Source: Bacteroidota bacterium (GTDB taxonomy: Bacteria > Bacteroidota > Bacteroidia > UBA8524). Taken from it: a stretch of 64,000 bases of DNA. The stretch covers positions 62,001 through 126,000 of the forward strand of contig SBGR01000025.1 of assembly GCA_006226545.1 (NCBI GenBank), in the 5' to 3' direction. This document shows, one piece after another, positions 17,339-26,334 of the stretch. The notes beneath the pieces are model-generated. The model worked only from the letters and a program-made list of their open reading frames with translations. It did not search any database and had not been told where the DNA came from. Position 1 is the stretch's first letter. Each line of letters opens with the position of its first letter. The position numbers were made by a program, and so were the translations under genes.

Positions 17339-18538
17339 ATGAAACAGGATATCATCATTGCCGGCGGCGGTATTGTGGGTTTAGCTACAGCCTACCGACT
17401 CTTAGAACAGAACCCCAACTTGAAAGTTACCTTACTGGAGAAAGAAGGAAAGGTAGCGGCGCACCAAACCGGACATAACAGTGGTGTAATCCATTCCGGT
17501 ATCTACTATAAGCCGGGTAGTTTAAAAGCGCAGAACTGCATTCAAGGTTACCATGACTTACTTGCTTTTGCCGATAAGCACGAGGTGCCTTATGAGCTTT
17601 GTGGGAAAATCATTGTTGCTACCAGAGCAGAAGAAGTGCCTGCCATGGAAAACGTTTTAACCAGAGGAATAGCCAATGGCTTGGAAGGTTTGAAGCGATT
17701 GGACAAAGGCGAATTGAAAGAATACGAACCACATGTAAACGGGGTGGCCGGCATCTTTGTACCACAAACCGGCATTATCGATTATAAAGTTGTTTCAGCC
17801 CGGTATGCCGAGTTGTTCCAACAAATGGGTGGTGAGATTCGATTGAACACCAAAGTGGTAGACCTGATTGACAAAGGAAACCATACTGAAGTTGTTACGG
17901 AAAACGAAACCTTGGATACCCGCTTGTTTATCAATTGCGGCGGACTCCATTCTGATCGCATTGCGCGCATGCAAGAAGAGAACGTGGATGTTCGCATCAT
18001 TCCGTTTAGAGGTGAATACTTCATGTTGAAAGACGAGAAGAAATCGCTTGTAAAAAATCTGATCTACCCTGTACCTGATCCTAATTTCCCATTCTTAGGA
18101 GTGCATTTTACGCGAATGATTGGTGGTGAGGTTGAAGCCGGTCCGAATGCGGTATTTGCTTTCAAAAGGGAAGGATACCACCGCAGCGACTTTGACTGGA
18201 ATGACTTCAAAGAATCCATTTCGTGGAAGGGCTTCCGCATGGTGGCTGCCAAATATTGGAAAACCGGTATGGGTGAGTTTTACCGCTCCTACAGCAAGGC
18301 TGCATTCACCAAGGCATTGCAACACCTGATTCCGGAGGTACAAGAAGACGATTTAATTCCGGCGGGTGCAGGCGTAAGAGCCCAAGCATGTAGTCGCAAT
18401 GGAGGTTTGGTAGACGATTTTATGTTTGCCGAGTTTAAGTCGCAAGTACACGTATTGAATGCACCTAGTCCGGCAGCAACTTCTTCTTTAGCGATAGGGA
18501 AGACGGTAGCGGAGAAAGCATTGGAACACCTTAAATAG
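17339..18538 (+). CDS. lhgO: L-2-hydroxyglutarate oxidase
   Basis: An FAD-dependent oxidoreductase of 399 residues that turns L-2-hydroxyglutarate to 2-oxoglutarate, removing a by-product of side reactions of malate dehydrogenase. The dinucleotide-binding motif AGGGIVGLATAYRL opens the protein. HQTGHNSGVIHSGIYYKPGS is the family signature around the flavin, and the C-terminal part (GVRAQACSRNGGLVDDF) closes the DAO fold. The open frame starts 13 codons earlier, but that would overlap the divergent Smr gene. TAACTTCG, a near match to the -7 box, lies just before the start. Confidence 0.93.
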   Translation: MKQDIIIAGGGIVGLATAYRLLEQNPNLKVTLLEKEGKVAAHQTGHNSGVIHSGIYYKPGSLKAQNCIQGYHDLLAFADKHEVPYELCGKIIVATRAEEVPAMENVLTRGIANGLEGLKRLDKGELKEYEPHVNGVAGIFVPQTGIIDYKVVSARYAELFQQMGGEIRLNTKVVDLIDKGNHTEVVTENETLDTRLFINCGGLHSDRIARMQEENVDVRIIPFRGEYFMLKDEKKSLVKNLIYPVPDPNFPFLGVHFTRMIGGEVEAGPNAVFAFKREGYHRSDFDWNDFKESISWKGFRMVAAKYWKTGMGEFYRSYSKAAFTKALQHLIPEVQEDDLIPAGAGVRAQACSRNGGLVDDFMFAEFKSQVHVLNAPSPAATSSLAIGKTVAEKALEHLK

Positions 18539-18603
18539 ATTATGGAGGCTCTATATACTTTTATAATTTAAAGGGTTTCTAAAATGAGGGAATGCCCTCT
18601 CGC

Positions 18604-18714
18604 GATGAAGAGATGAAGGGATGAGGAGGTGAAGTGAATTCAATTTTCAATCGTACAAAATCAGCAGCACTGAAGTTCTCCCGATTGTTTCCCATTTAGA
18701 CCAGCGAACGCATC
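18604..18714. repeat. Dispersed intergenic repeat, copy 2
   Basis: This is the second copy of the element at 4305-4396. The first 70 bases are nearly identical, then this copy carries about 18 extra bases before the shared CCAGCGAACGCATC. It sits alone in a 280-base gap between lhgO and the YwqK-like gene, which holds no coding sequence that I can support. Confidence 0.85.
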
Positions 18715-18767
18715 AGGATTGAAGACCATAAACTAGAGCAGAGCCAATACGCATCATAGAATTAGGC

Positions 18768-18797
18768 AAAAAAAAATCCGGCACGAAGGCCGGATTT
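18768..18797 (-). terminator. Intrinsic terminator after the YwqK-like gene
   Basis: AAATCCGGC and GCCGGATTT form a nine-pair stem. Reading the reverse strand, the stem is followed by a long U tract (nine A residues on the forward strand), so it serves the reverse gene. Confidence 0.88.
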
Positions 18798-18818
18798 CTT
18801 GTTTAGCGTGGTTAACGC

Positions 18819-19274
18819 TTAGTAGGTTTTGGTAGAGATGAGCTTGCCATTGGAATCCCATTGTTTCCAAGTTCCGCTGCGCTTACCATTGGTATAATGC
18901 ATTTCGAACAACATTTGACCGCTGTTATCGTATACGTACCAAGCACCGTCTTTTTCTCCGTTTTTGAAGTTAGCTGTACTTAATACTTTTCCGTCTTTGC
19001 TGTATTTGGTCCACGCACCGTCTTTTAAGCCGTTGGTATAGTTACCTGATTCTAGCAACTGTCCGCTTTCGTAAAAGAACTTAGCAGTACCGATGATCTT
19101 TCCTTCCTTAATATCGAAGTCGGTAGCAACCTTGCCGTTTGCGTGGTAGGTAAAGTATTTACCATTGTATAGGTTACCGTTAGCATCGTAGAAGATTTTG
19201 GCATCGTGACCTAAATCTACTGCCATGGTAGAACCTGCGAATAAGAGTGCGATAAAGAGAAATAAATTTTTCAT
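18819..19274 (-). CDS. Secreted MORN-variant (YwqK-like) repeat protein
   Basis: A 151-residue exported protein: signal peptide MKNLFLFIALLFAGSTMA, then about five repeats of 23 residues of the MORN_2 type (YFTYHANGKVATDFDIKEGK, GAWTKYSKDGKVLSTANFKN, GTWKQWDSNGKLIS). Databases often label such proteins as YwqK-family antitoxins, but no toxin gene is nearby and the protein is secreted, so I treat it as a surface or periplasmic repeat protein. The upstream extension of nine codons is rejected because the signal peptide begins at the chosen ATG. Confidence 0.8.
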   Translation of the reverse strand: MKNLFLFIALLFAGSTMAVDLGHDAKIFYDANGNLYNGKYFTYHANGKVATDFDIKEGKIIGTAKFFYESGQLLESGNYTNGLKDGAWTKYSKDGKVLSTANFKNGEKDGAWYVYDNSGQMLFEMHYTNGKRSGTWKQWDSNGKLISTKTY

Positions 19275-19411
19275 GGCCTGCGTATTTTTATCAAAGTTCA
19301 CAATTAATTAACATTAAAGAAATGTTTCGTTAAGATAACTTCATAAAAGATGCCAAGCCATGCGATTTTACTCGCTGGTGCAAGGTATTTATTAAGGTTA
19401 AGGGAAAAGAA

Positions 19412-19753
19412 TTAGAGAATTCCGTTTTTCTCTAACTTAACTGTCAGATTATCTGAAGTTTGAGTTTTGTTAGCGTCGAGGACTACTTCTTTGTCTTTGT
19501 ACGAAATAGAGCTGTAGGTGATGCTGATTTTTCCAGTTTTAGGAACTGAAATCTCATAATGACCCTCGATGTCTGTATAAACAACCTCTGCGGTGCCTGC
19601 AATTTTGATAGCAACCCCGGCTAAGGTTTCACCGTTTTCATCCTGAACAATTCCGGATACTGTTAATGTTTGAACGTGGGTATCGTTACCGGCAGTTACA
19701 CTGCTTAGTCCCAAGCTTAAGATTAACACGAATGCGATGAGTTTCTGTTTCAT
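19412..19753 (-). CDS. Secreted CarboxypepD_reg-like single-domain protein
   Basis: A 113-residue exported protein with signal peptide MKQKLIAFVLILSLGLSSVTA and one beta-sandwich domain (VSGIVQDENGETLAGVAIKI, YTDIEGHYEISVPKTGKI). The same domain starts TonB-dependent receptors such as the one at 766, but here it stands alone. Its role is unknown; such solo domains are common in Bacteroidota envelopes. No partner lies next to it. Confidence 0.75.
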   Translation of the reverse strand: MKQKLIAFVLILSLGLSSVTAGNDTHVQTLTVSGIVQDENGETLAGVAIKIAGTAEVVYTDIEGHYEISVPKTGKISITYSSISYKDKEVVLDANKTQTSDNLTVKLEKNGIL

Positions 19754-19906
19754 TCGGGAGCAAAAGTAAAATGGCTGTGTTAAGGCATTGTTAAGCGTTT
19801 GTTATCCCAGAAAAAATTATTTCCACATCGTTTAAAACCCAGGATTTTAAATGCCGCGAAATGCCTTAAGCTTCTGTCTATCAAGGTACCTAAGAACCCA
19901 AACCAA

Positions 19907-20710
19907 ATGAAAAAAGTGACCGGACTGCTGCTCCTTTTTATAGGAGTATTGCTTCTGCTGAATTTGAATGTAGCCCACCGATTCCATACCGAATCCACTC
20001 AAATTAAACCGGGCACACTCTTGCTTATGGCAGATGACTGGAACGTAAACAATTGGTATAAATACAAAGACAGCTTCGAGAAATACGGTTTAAAACTGAC
20101 GTTTTATGTTAGTCATATCCACACAATGGATAGCATGCGTTTGGCTAAACTTCGAGTATTACAATCCGAAGGACATGAAATTGCTTTCCATACTTTAAAT
20201 CATCATGATGCTCAGAAGTATGTTCAAGCGAATGGATTGCAGGAGTATTTGAAGGTAGAGGTTGATTCCGGATTGGCTTTATTTCGCAAGGCGGGATTTA
20301 CTACCAAAGCTTTTGCCTTTCCCTGTGGCAGTTATGCCTCGGCCTATTTTCCATCCATGCGGCAGCGTTTTCAAACGCTTCGCTTAAATAATTTCCCTTT
20401 GCATCAGGTTCCTTATGTAGAGGATTCAGTGAAGTTTATCCAACCCCACAATTTTATGTTTAGCTGTTTTGCCTTGGATGATGCTTACGGCTTCGATCAA
20501 GCTAAATTGAGTTCTCTGCTGGAAGAAGTACAAAAAGGCGAAACCGTAGCCTTGTTGTTCCACAGTATTGGAGAAGATAGCCCTTGGTCTATGAGTGAAG
20601 CGAACTTTAGAACCTTTTTAATGCTGTATGCGAGTTATCAAGTGCGCTCTGAAACGGTTTCCGGTTTTTTTAAAAATGCTGTCGTTGATTGTTCGGGTAG
20701 TATGGATTAA
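19907..20710 (+). CDS. Membrane-anchored polysaccharide deacetylase-like protein
   Basis: A 267-residue protein with an N-terminal hydrophobic anchor (VTGLLLLFIGVLLLLNLNVA) and a NodB-type deacetylase fold. Motifs: the metal-binding Asp region LLMADDWNV, the HxxxH motif in GHEIAFHTLNHHDAQ, and FAFPCGSYASAYF in place of the usual RxPYG block. The enzyme would remove acetyl groups from an envelope glycan or small glycoside. The chosen ATG gives the hydrophobic anchor; the 36 codons upstream in frame look non-coding. Confidence 0.75.
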   Translation: MKKVTGLLLLFIGVLLLLNLNVAHRFHTESTQIKPGTLLLMADDWNVNNWYKYKDSFEKYGLKLTFYVSHIHTMDSMRLAKLRVLQSEGHEIAFHTLNHHDAQKYVQANGLQEYLKVEVDSGLALFRKAGFTTKAFAFPCGSYASAYFPSMRQRFQTLRLNNFPLHQVPYVEDSVKFIQPHNFMFSCFALDDAYGFDQAKLSSLLEEVQKGETVALLFHSIGEDSPWSMSEANFRTFLMLYASYQVRSETVSGFFKNAVVDCSGSMD

Positions 20711-20729
20711 GCACATGCTGCTTGGAGCT

Positions 20730-20782
20730 GTCTCAAACTGATTTCATCTTTCACAAAATTCTTCGCTAAAAAGATGTGAGAC
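20730..20782. other. Imperfect long hairpin in an intergenic gap
   Basis: GTCTCA (20730-20735) pairs with TGAGAC (20777-20782), and CATCTTT (20745-20751) with AAAGATG (20770-20776); a nine-base bulge lies on the left arm. It sits 20 bases after the deacetylase stop. It has no U tract, so it is not a standard terminator. It might be a repeat remnant. Confidence 0.35.
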
Positions 20783-20847
20783 GCATAGCTTGCTAGGGCA
20801 ATGTATAGGTGTTTTAGTTTGACAGTAAATTTCGAGAATTGGCTTGA

Positions 20848-21402
20848 TTAGCGGTATTGTTTAGCTAATCGCTGATTCATCAAAATAGCATAAGACCTGG
20901 CCCAATTATCCAAACTAGGTTCACCCTTTAGTTTACAGGTGGTGTACAAAGGATGGAACTGACGGATATTTCCAGCTATCGATACATATACCGACAAGGA
21001 AGGGCCAGACGACCCAGCAACAATTGAATAGTCTGTTGCGACGCCATCGCAAGAATCCATGTAGCTTAGCATAAACATGGTTAGGGCATGTTTAATATCT
21101 GCGTGATTCTTTTCAATCGCCTTTTTCTTAGATGAAAAGGAAACATCAAAGAGTTTGATTTTTCCATTCTTTACAAAGGCCATATAGTTCATCGGCTGGC
21201 AATAGCAACTATTCGCGCAATACTTCACCAACAACATGGTATCGGTTTTATTGGCTGATATCAGCTTTTCAGCCTGGGGAACCACATTGACAGTATCCCA
21301 AGAAAAGTAATGAGCCAATTCAATGTCATGCTGAGTCGGCTTTTGTATCGAAGCACAAGCACTGAGCAGAAGTATTGCACCTACAAAGGTTAAAGTTTTC
21401 AT
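20848..21402 (-). CDS. Lipoprotein, unknown family
   Basis: A 184-residue lipid-anchored protein. MKTLTFVGAILLLSAC is a clear lipoprotein signal. The mature protein carries a compact cysteine cluster (KYCANSCYCQPMNYM) that could hold a metal or disulfides, and further Cys later (SCDG, TTCKLKG). I know no family with this pattern. The open frame extends 36 codons upstream into the DUF4240 gene; the signal peptide decides the start. Confidence 0.7.
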   Translation of the reverse strand: MKTLTFVGAILLLSACASIQKPTQHDIELAHYFSWDTVNVVPQAEKLISANKTDTMLLVKYCANSCYCQPMNYMAFVKNGKIKLFDVSFSSKKKAIEKNHADIKHALTMFMLSYMDSCDGVATDYSIVAGSSGPSLSVYVSIAGNIRQFHPLYTTCKLKGEPSLDNWARSYAILMNQRLAKQYR

Positions 21403-21487
21403 GAACACAGCGCTTTTCGTTGAAAAGTCATTGGCCCTGATTATAAGGTCTATTGCTAACAAAACGCCAAACCGGCCAACGGGGTTG

Positions 21488-22078
21488 TTATGAACTCCCG
21501 TACTTCGCATTCAGTTTCGGGAACATGGATTCCAAATCATCATCGTCCCATTCTTTGCCTCTAGGTCCGTCTTCTTCATCGCTTCCTTCATTTTCATCGT
21601 AATCCGGGAAATCCGGAATAGGCATAGATTGTCCGGTAAGTTCTTCAAATACTTTAAAGGCTACATAACTCAAACCTTCCCATTCGACAAACACGCGCGC
21701 TTCATCCACCTCAACGAGAGACTCCGGATCTGAAACGGTTTTGTAGAAAAAGTCTTTCCCTTGCGCCAAGACCCAATCCCGGAAATAATCGAAATCATCA
21801 TCGCCACAGCCACCTTGCATGAGGTAGATGGCACCCCAGAGTTCCCAAGTATAGGCATGCTCTTTTAGTTTATAGTATTGGTTTGAGAATCTGATGATAT
21901 CGTCGGCACTTAGCTTTTTCAGTTCCTTTTCTAATTCAGTTTGTTGTTTCTCGTAATCGCCACCGGCTGAAGCATAACTGGTGTGAATGAGGCTCCAGAA
22001 TTTACTTTCTTCAAGTGCCTCGTGCGTTGGGGTAAACTGCACTTTTTTCTTCCCAAAGAGTTTGTCAAAGAATCCCAT
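21488..22078 (-). CDS. DUF4240 protein
   Basis: A soluble 196-residue protein. The family pattern is plain: FWSLIHTSYASAGGDYEKQQ, LSADDIIRFSNQYYKL, and AIYLMQGGCGDDDFDYFRDW, followed by QGKDFFYKTVSDPESL. The C-terminus is very acidic (GSDEEDGPRGKEWDDDDLES). The start is preceded by MGFFDKLFGKKK, a basic amphipathic piece that may touch membranes. The biochemical role of DUF4240 is not known; in many bacteria it is found near immunity-like or WGR-domain proteins, which I do not see here. Confidence 0.8.
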   Translation of the reverse strand: MGFFDKLFGKKKVQFTPTHEALEESKFWSLIHTSYASAGGDYEKQQTELEKELKKLSADDIIRFSNQYYKLKEHAYTWELWGAIYLMQGGCGDDDFDYFRDWVLAQGKDFFYKTVSDPESLVEVDEARVFVEWEGLSYVAFKVFEELTGQSMPIPDFPDYDENEGSDEEDGPRGKEWDDDDLESMFPKLNAKYGSS

Positions 22079-22280
22079 GATTTATAATTGGTTTTAGGTT
22101 CAAAAGGGAAGATAGGAAATTTAATATTCCATCTAAGTTTTTTTCCTAAGCCTCTGGTAGAATACCACTACAGGAAAAAATCCAATACTCAAGTGCCAAA
22201 TTCCAATTAAAAGGTGCCTGGAAACAGATTTACAGATACACACTTTGATTTTCCCGACTCGGATGCATCGGCTTTCTAAA

Positions 22281-22640
22281 TTAGTCCCTTAAACGGGAAA
22301 TGGCATCCTGCAGGGAAGAAACAAAATTCACTTGATTTCCCTGATTCGATTCGAGGATAAAATCGCGTAGACTGCGACTCTCCAAGTGGGTGAATTGGCC
22401 AACGATAACCAATCGTATGCGGTAGTTGGTGAATTTCTGAAGTACCTCTCCGGCCAATCCATTTTGCAGTTCAAAAAAGGCCGGGGAGATGTTTTTCTGG
22501 TGAAGGATGACTTTGTCTAAACCTTGGAAATACATGTTGCCAACTAGGTCTGTGCCGTCTTCTGCCGTATTTATAAGCACCTGATCCGAGTTAAGTTCGG
22601 CAATTGGCCCCTCGGCAAATTCGTGAATCTGAATGTTCAT
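22281..22640 (-). CDS. DUF4180 protein
   Basis: A soluble 119-residue protein of the DUF4180 family. Marks are VLINTAEDGTDLVGNMYFQG, KVILHQKNISPAFFEL, GEVLQKFTNYRIRLVIVG and SLRDFILESNQG. The fold is probably alpha/beta like STAS-type proteins; function unknown. Its gene follows the MreB-like fragment with five bases between them and is the last of a likely three-gene operon. Confidence 0.85.
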   Translation of the reverse strand: MNIQIHEFAEGPIAELNSDQVLINTAEDGTDLVGNMYFQGLDKVILHQKNISPAFFELQNGLAGEVLQKFTNYRIRLVIVGQFTHLESRSLRDFILESNQGNQVNFVSSLQDAISRLRD

Positions 22641-22645
22641 TCTGC

Positions 22646-23026
22646 TTAATCTAACAACTTCTTTGCAAGCTCCGGTTCAAGTTCGGTTTGACTTTCTTCC
22701 ACCACTACATTATCGCCTCCGCATCGCTCTGCTATATCCAAAAGCATCCTACTTTCAAAAGGGGTGATGGGCCCTTCAAAATTGGAAATCTGCTGAATAC
22801 AGATGTCTAAACTAGGGCTGGGAATAAAAAACATCCGATCTGAAAACAGCGCCTTGAGCATTTGCTGCATCAGGTTGGTTGCAATTTCGTAATCGGCTAC
22901 AATCAGTCGTTCATTGGAGAAAGGCGTTTCGCTAACCCTTTCCATGCTTTTCATGTTGTCGAGCCTTTGAATCACAATTTTATTTGCGTGGACTTGGATG
23001 TAAACCGGGACGCTGAGGTTTATCAT
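22646..23026 (-). CDS. Short protein resembling the N-terminal part of MreB
   Basis: A 126-residue protein without signal peptide. By eye its order of motifs follows MreB subdomain I: an early strand region (VYIQVHANKIVIQRLDN), then ERLIVADYEIATNLMQQMLK like the GVIADF...TEKML block, RMFFIPSPSLDICIQ like the PRV-ICVP strand, and MLLDIAERCGGDNVVVEE like the AAxxAGAREVxLIEEP helix-strand. The phosphate-binding loop and the C-terminal half of an actin fold are absent, so it cannot be a normal filament subunit. The comparison rests on pattern memory and needs a structure search. It lies 14 bases after the P-loop gene. Confidence 0.5.
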   Translation of the reverse strand: MINLSVPVYIQVHANKIVIQRLDNMKSMERVSETPFSNERLIVADYEIATNLMQQMLKALFSDRMFFIPSPSLDICIQQISNFEGPITPFESRMLLDIAERCGGDNVVVEESQTELEPELAKKLLD

Positions 23027-23040
23027 GGGATGAAACGAAA

Positions 23041-23583
23041 TTATCTATTCTGAGCCGCGAAATCAATGTTGCCCAAAGTCATGGCCTCGCTAATTTGATG
23101 TAAGCGTTCTGGCATGCTGCCTTGAACAAAGAGTGTTTTAGTGGAATACTCGAGAATCCAGTTGCTCAGAATTTTGTGAACCTTCTCCCGTAATTCAGGC
23201 ATTTCTGATACCAAGCATGGCACACGGTCGGGCTTTTCTATTGAAACAAAAACGATGAGATCAATCTGCGTCATAGCATGCCTCATCGTTTCAAATTCAT
23301 CCGGAATACTTTCACCTTCATCAACTGCTGCTGCATACGCAAGTAAATCTAAAGGAGAGCGGTCGAAAAAAGCATTAGGGTGGCTGTTTTCAATCTGTTT
23401 TCGAGCAAAATCGGCCTGCATTATAAATTCATCAAACGTGGGTGGAGACGAAAACGCATACCCTCGTTCTTGCAACTCAAAATAGGGCTCCTGATAATAT
23501 TCGTATGTGGGATACTGTTCAGCTAAGGCTTCAAGCAGTGAAGTTTTTCCAACTCGGTGTGTTCCAATCAGGGCAACTCTCAT
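23041..23583 (-). CDS. P-loop ATP-binding protein, NadR/AAA-like kinase
   Basis: A 180-residue nucleotide-binding protein. The Walker A motif is GTHRVGKTSLLEAL with Lys13. A second conserved part (AFFDRSPLDLLAYAAA) resembles the DRS-x-D motif of NadR-like nucleoside kinases and AAA_28 proteins, and LIVFVSIEKPDRVP is the core strand with a ligand-binding turn. It may phosphorylate a small molecule or act as a switch. It begins a short reverse-strand operon with the MreB-like fragment and DUF4180. Confidence 0.72.
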   Translation of the reverse strand: MRVALIGTHRVGKTSLLEALAEQYPTYEYYQEPYFELQERGYAFSSPPTFDEFIMQADFARKQIENSHPNAFFDRSPLDLLAYAAAVDEGESIPDEFETMRHAMTQIDLIVFVSIEKPDRVPCLVSEMPELREKVHKILSNWILEYSTKTLFVQGSMPERLHQISEAMTLGNIDFAAQNR

Positions 23584-23718
23584 TTCTTTTCTGGCTATTG
23601 AATACGAATTTTAGCTTTATTCATTTCAGACTATTCACTCGGTATAACCAACAATGCATAGTCATCAAGAATAACTGTTCTTGAAGTAAAGTCCAAGCTA
23701 AGCGGTCTTCAATTCCGC

Positions 23719-24303
23719 TTAAGCCCTGCTTTTTAAAACCGCTTCAATAGCACTTAAGCTCAAGTTTTTTGCTTTGAGCAAAATCAAGAAATGGTAGAGC
23801 AGGTCTGCGGCTTCGTTTTTAAATAGGTCCTCATTGCTGTCCTTGGCTTCAATCACCAATTCAACCGCTTCTTCGCCCACCTTCTGAGCCATCTTATTGA
23901 TGCCTTGCCGGTAGAGTTTATTGGTATACGAATCGGGGTTATTGGAATCAATGCGCCGGTGAATCGTCTCTTCTATAGCATAAATAAAACCTTTGGCGGT
24001 TTCATCTCTAAAGCAAGATCGAGAACCGGTATGGCAGGTTGGACCTTGCGGATTGGCTAAAATCAAAAGTGTGTCGGCGTCGCAGTCTACCTGAATATCC
24101 ACTAACTCCAAGGTATTACCGGAGCTTTCGCCTTTTTTCCAGAGGCGTTGTTTAGAGCGACTGTAAAACGTAACCTGTTTGCTTTCTTGCGTCCTTTGCA
24201 AGGCTTCGGCATTCATGTAACCTAACATCAATACCTGCAAGGTTTGGGCATCTTGGACAATGGCCGGTACGAGGCCATCGCCTTTGCTAAAATCTAATTT
24301 CAT
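23719..24303 (-). CDS. hisIE: Phosphoribosyl-AMP cyclohydrolase / phosphoribosyl-ATP diphosphatase
   Basis: A fused enzyme of 194 residues for the second and third steps of histidine synthesis. The HisI part (about 1-110) has the zinc site [20 protein letters not shown] and the ending GSRSCF. The HisE part (about 115-194) has [20 protein letters not shown] and [11 protein letters not shown]. Its start overlaps the hisF stop (ATGA). It is the last gene of the his operon; the hairpin at its stop lacks a U tract. Confidence 0.95.
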   Translation of the reverse strand: MKLDFSKGDGLVPAIVQDAQTLQVLMLGYMNAEALQRTQESKQVTFYSRSKQRLWKKGESSGNTLELVDIQVDCDADTLLILANPQGPTCHTGSRSCFRDETAKGFIYAIEETIHRRIDSNNPDSYTNKLYRQGINKMAQKVGEEAVELVIEAKDSNEDLFKNEAADLLYHFLILLKAKNLSLSAIEAVLKSRA

Positions 24304-25052
24304 CGGATGGGAATGTTTTGCGTGTTTAAGTATTTTTTTAGCGATGGAATGGGCAACTCATTGTAGTGAAAGATGCTGGCTGCTAAGCCTGCCGTCGCTT
24401 TGGTTTGTGTAAATAGCGATGCAAAATCCTCGGCTTTGCCTGCACCGCCGGAGGCAATAACCGGAACCTGAACGGCTTCGCAAATGGCTTGTGTGATCTC
24501 CAATGCAAATCCGTTTTTTGTGCCGTCGTGGTTCATGGAGGTTAACAGTATTTCACCCGCCCCAAGTTCCACCGCATACCGTGCCCAATCCGCAGTTTGG
24601 AGCGAAGTCTCCTCCCGGCCGCCTTTAACAAACACCTTCCAATCATTGCCATTGAATTGTGTATCGATAGCCAAAACCAAACACTGCGAGCCAAATTCCG
24701 AAGCTATTTCGCTCAGCAATTCAGGTCTCCGAACTGCAGCAGAATTGACCGATACTTTATCGGCACCGGCCCAAATCAAGCGACGTACTTCTTCCACCGA
24801 TTGAATGCCGCCACCTACGGTAAACGGAATATCAATCTCAGCTGCGATACGTTCCACCAGTTCCAGCAGCGTGGTCCGGTTTTCTACGGTAGCGGTGATG
24901 TCTAGAAAGACCAGCTCATCGGCGCCTTCAGCTGCGTATTTTTTAGCGAGTTCTACCGGGTCGCCGGCATCGCGGATTCCTTCAAAATTGACTCCCTTAA
25001 CGGTGCGACCGTTGCGGATATCCAAGCAGGGAATGATGCGTTTCTTCAACAT
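24300..25052 (-). CDS. hisF: Imidazole glycerol phosphate synthase, cyclase subunit
   Basis: A (beta-alpha)8 barrel of 250 residues that uses ammonia from HisH to make imidazole glycerol phosphate and AICAR. The start [19 protein letters not shown] carries the first catalytic Asp; the second is in [17 protein letters not shown] and [12 protein letters not shown] are the phosphate-binding loops. The gene overlaps hisA by seven bases and hisIE by four. Confidence 0.96.
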   Translation of the reverse strand: MLKKRIIPCLDIRNGRTVKGVNFEGIRDAGDPVELAKKYAAEGADELVFLDITATVENRTTLLELVERIAAEIDIPFTVGGGIQSVEEVRRLIWAGADKVSVNSAAVRRPELLSEIASEFGSQCLVLAIDTQFNGNDWKVFVKGGREETSLQTADWARYAVELGAGEILLTSMNHDGTKNGFALEITQAICEAVQVPVIASGGAGKAEDFASLFTQTKATAGLAASIFHYNELPIPSLKKYLNTQNIPIR

Positions 25053-25759
25053 AAGTCACTCAGTTCTTTTAAGGTGATACGTCCTTCGTAAAAGGCTTTG
25101 CCTACGATTGCACCTTGGCACCCGAGTTCTTTCAAAGCCACTAAATCGGAAACAGAGGCTACGCCACCGCTGGCAATGAGGGCAACCCTGGTTTTTGTTA
25201 GAATCTCTTGGTAAAGCGAAAGCGATGGCCCACCCAACATGCCGTCTTTAGCGATGTCGGTTGAGATAACCTCGCTTATCCCTTCCGCTTCGAATGATTG
25301 GATAAAGTCAATCACATCGGTATCAGAACCCTGTAGCCAACCTTGGGTGGCGATTCTTCGGTTACGGCAGTCGGCGCCCAGTATAATTTTAGCTGGTCCG
25401 TAGCGATCCAGCCAAGTCAAGAACAAGGCTTTGTTTTGTATAGCGATGCTGCCTCCCGTAATCTGTGAGGCCCCGCATTCAAAGGCAATCGCAACATCCT
25501 TATCCGATTTTAAGCCTCCACCGAAATCGATTTTCAATTGGGTTTTACTGGCGATTTGCTCCAATACTTGGTGGTTCACAATATGACTCGATTTGGCTCC
25601 ATCTAAGTCTACCAGATGCAAATAGCGAATGCCGCTGCCTTCAAAGGCTTTGGCCACTTCTAAGGGGTCTTCGTTGTATACTTTCCGGGTGGCATAATCG
25701 CCTTGGCTTAAGCGAACACATCGGCCTCCCAGTATGTCGATGGCGGGAATAATTTTCAT
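25046..25759 (-). CDS. hisA: ProFAR isomerase
   Basis: The 237-residue barrel enzyme that isomerises ProFAR to [25 protein letters not shown] holds the catalytic Asp, and [17 protein letters not shown] contains the second one in [21 protein letters not shown] is the C-terminal phosphate site. It starts inside the stop of hisH (ATGA) and overlaps hisF at its own end, so the three genes are translationally linked. Confidence 0.96.
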   Translation of the reverse strand: MKIIPAIDILGGRCVRLSQGDYATRKVYNEDPLEVAKAFEGSGIRYLHLVDLDGAKSSHIVNHQVLEQIASKTQLKIDFGGGLKSDKDVAIAFECGASQITGGSIAIQNKALFLTWLDRYGPAKIILGADCRNRRIATQGWLQGSDTDVIDFIQSFEAEGISEVISTDIAKDGMLGGPSLSLYQEILTKTRVALIASGGVASVSDLVALKELGCQGAIVGKAFYEGRITLKELSDLC

Positions 25760-26334
25760 AATGCTAAAAAGTTTTTAAGGATGAGGTTTCCAATGTCTGC
25801 CGACTTCTCCGGATGGAATTGGGTAGCATAAAAATTGGCTTTTTCGAGTATGGCGCTGAAAGGCGTGATGTAGTGGCAAACCGCTGAAGTTTGCGCCCCG
25901 AGCTCAGCATAGTAGCTGTGCACATAGTATACGTTAGCCGTAATATCCAGTCCTTCACATAGAGCGCTGTTGAGCGATTCAAAATTGTTCCAGCCCATGT
26001 GCGGCACGATGGCCTCACCACGGAATCGCAGTACTTTATGCGGAAAGATGCCCAGGCAGTCTACATGGCCTTCTTCGCTCGATTCACACATCAATTGCAG
26101 CCCGAGGCAAATGCCTAAAACAGGTTGTGTAAGCGATTTCACCACTTGGTCTAAACCCTTGGCTTTCAGCTGTTGCATAGCCGATTTAGCCTCGCCCACA
26201 CCGGGGAAAATGACTTTTTCAGCCGCTCGGATTGTAGCGGGATCGTCGGTTAAAACCGATTCGTAGCCCAGGCGTGTTAAGGCATTCTGTACCGAGCGAA
26301 TATTGCCGGCATTGTAGTTTATAATCGCTATCAT
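25756..26334 (-). CDS. hisH: Imidazole glycerol phosphate synthase, glutaminase subunit
   Basis: A class I glutamine amidotransferase of 192 residues that supplies ammonia to HisF. The triad is visible: Cys in [18 protein letters not shown], His and Glu in [12 protein letters not shown]. The start [18 protein letters not shown] is typical. Its ATG overlaps the hisB stop by four bases. Confidence 0.96.
   Translation of the reverse strand: MIAIINYNAGNIRSVQNALTRLGYESVLTDDPATIRAAEKVIFPGVGEAKSAMQQLKAKGLDQVVKSLTQPVLGICLGLQLMCESSEEGHVDCLGIFPHKVLRFRGEAIVPHMGWNNFESLNSALCEGLDITANVYYVHSYYAELGAQTSAVCHYITPFSAILEKANFYATQFHPEKSADIGNLILKNFLAL

Noticed and set aside
18819-19274. Toxin-antitoxin interpretation of the YwqK-like protein
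   Set aside because: It has a signal peptide and no toxin-like gene next to it. The MORN-variant repeats alone do not show an antitoxin.
23699-23721. Hairpin TAAGCGG/CCGCTTA at the hisIE stop as terminator
   Set aside because: No U tract follows on the reverse strand, and the stem overlaps the coding end. I did not list it as a terminator.
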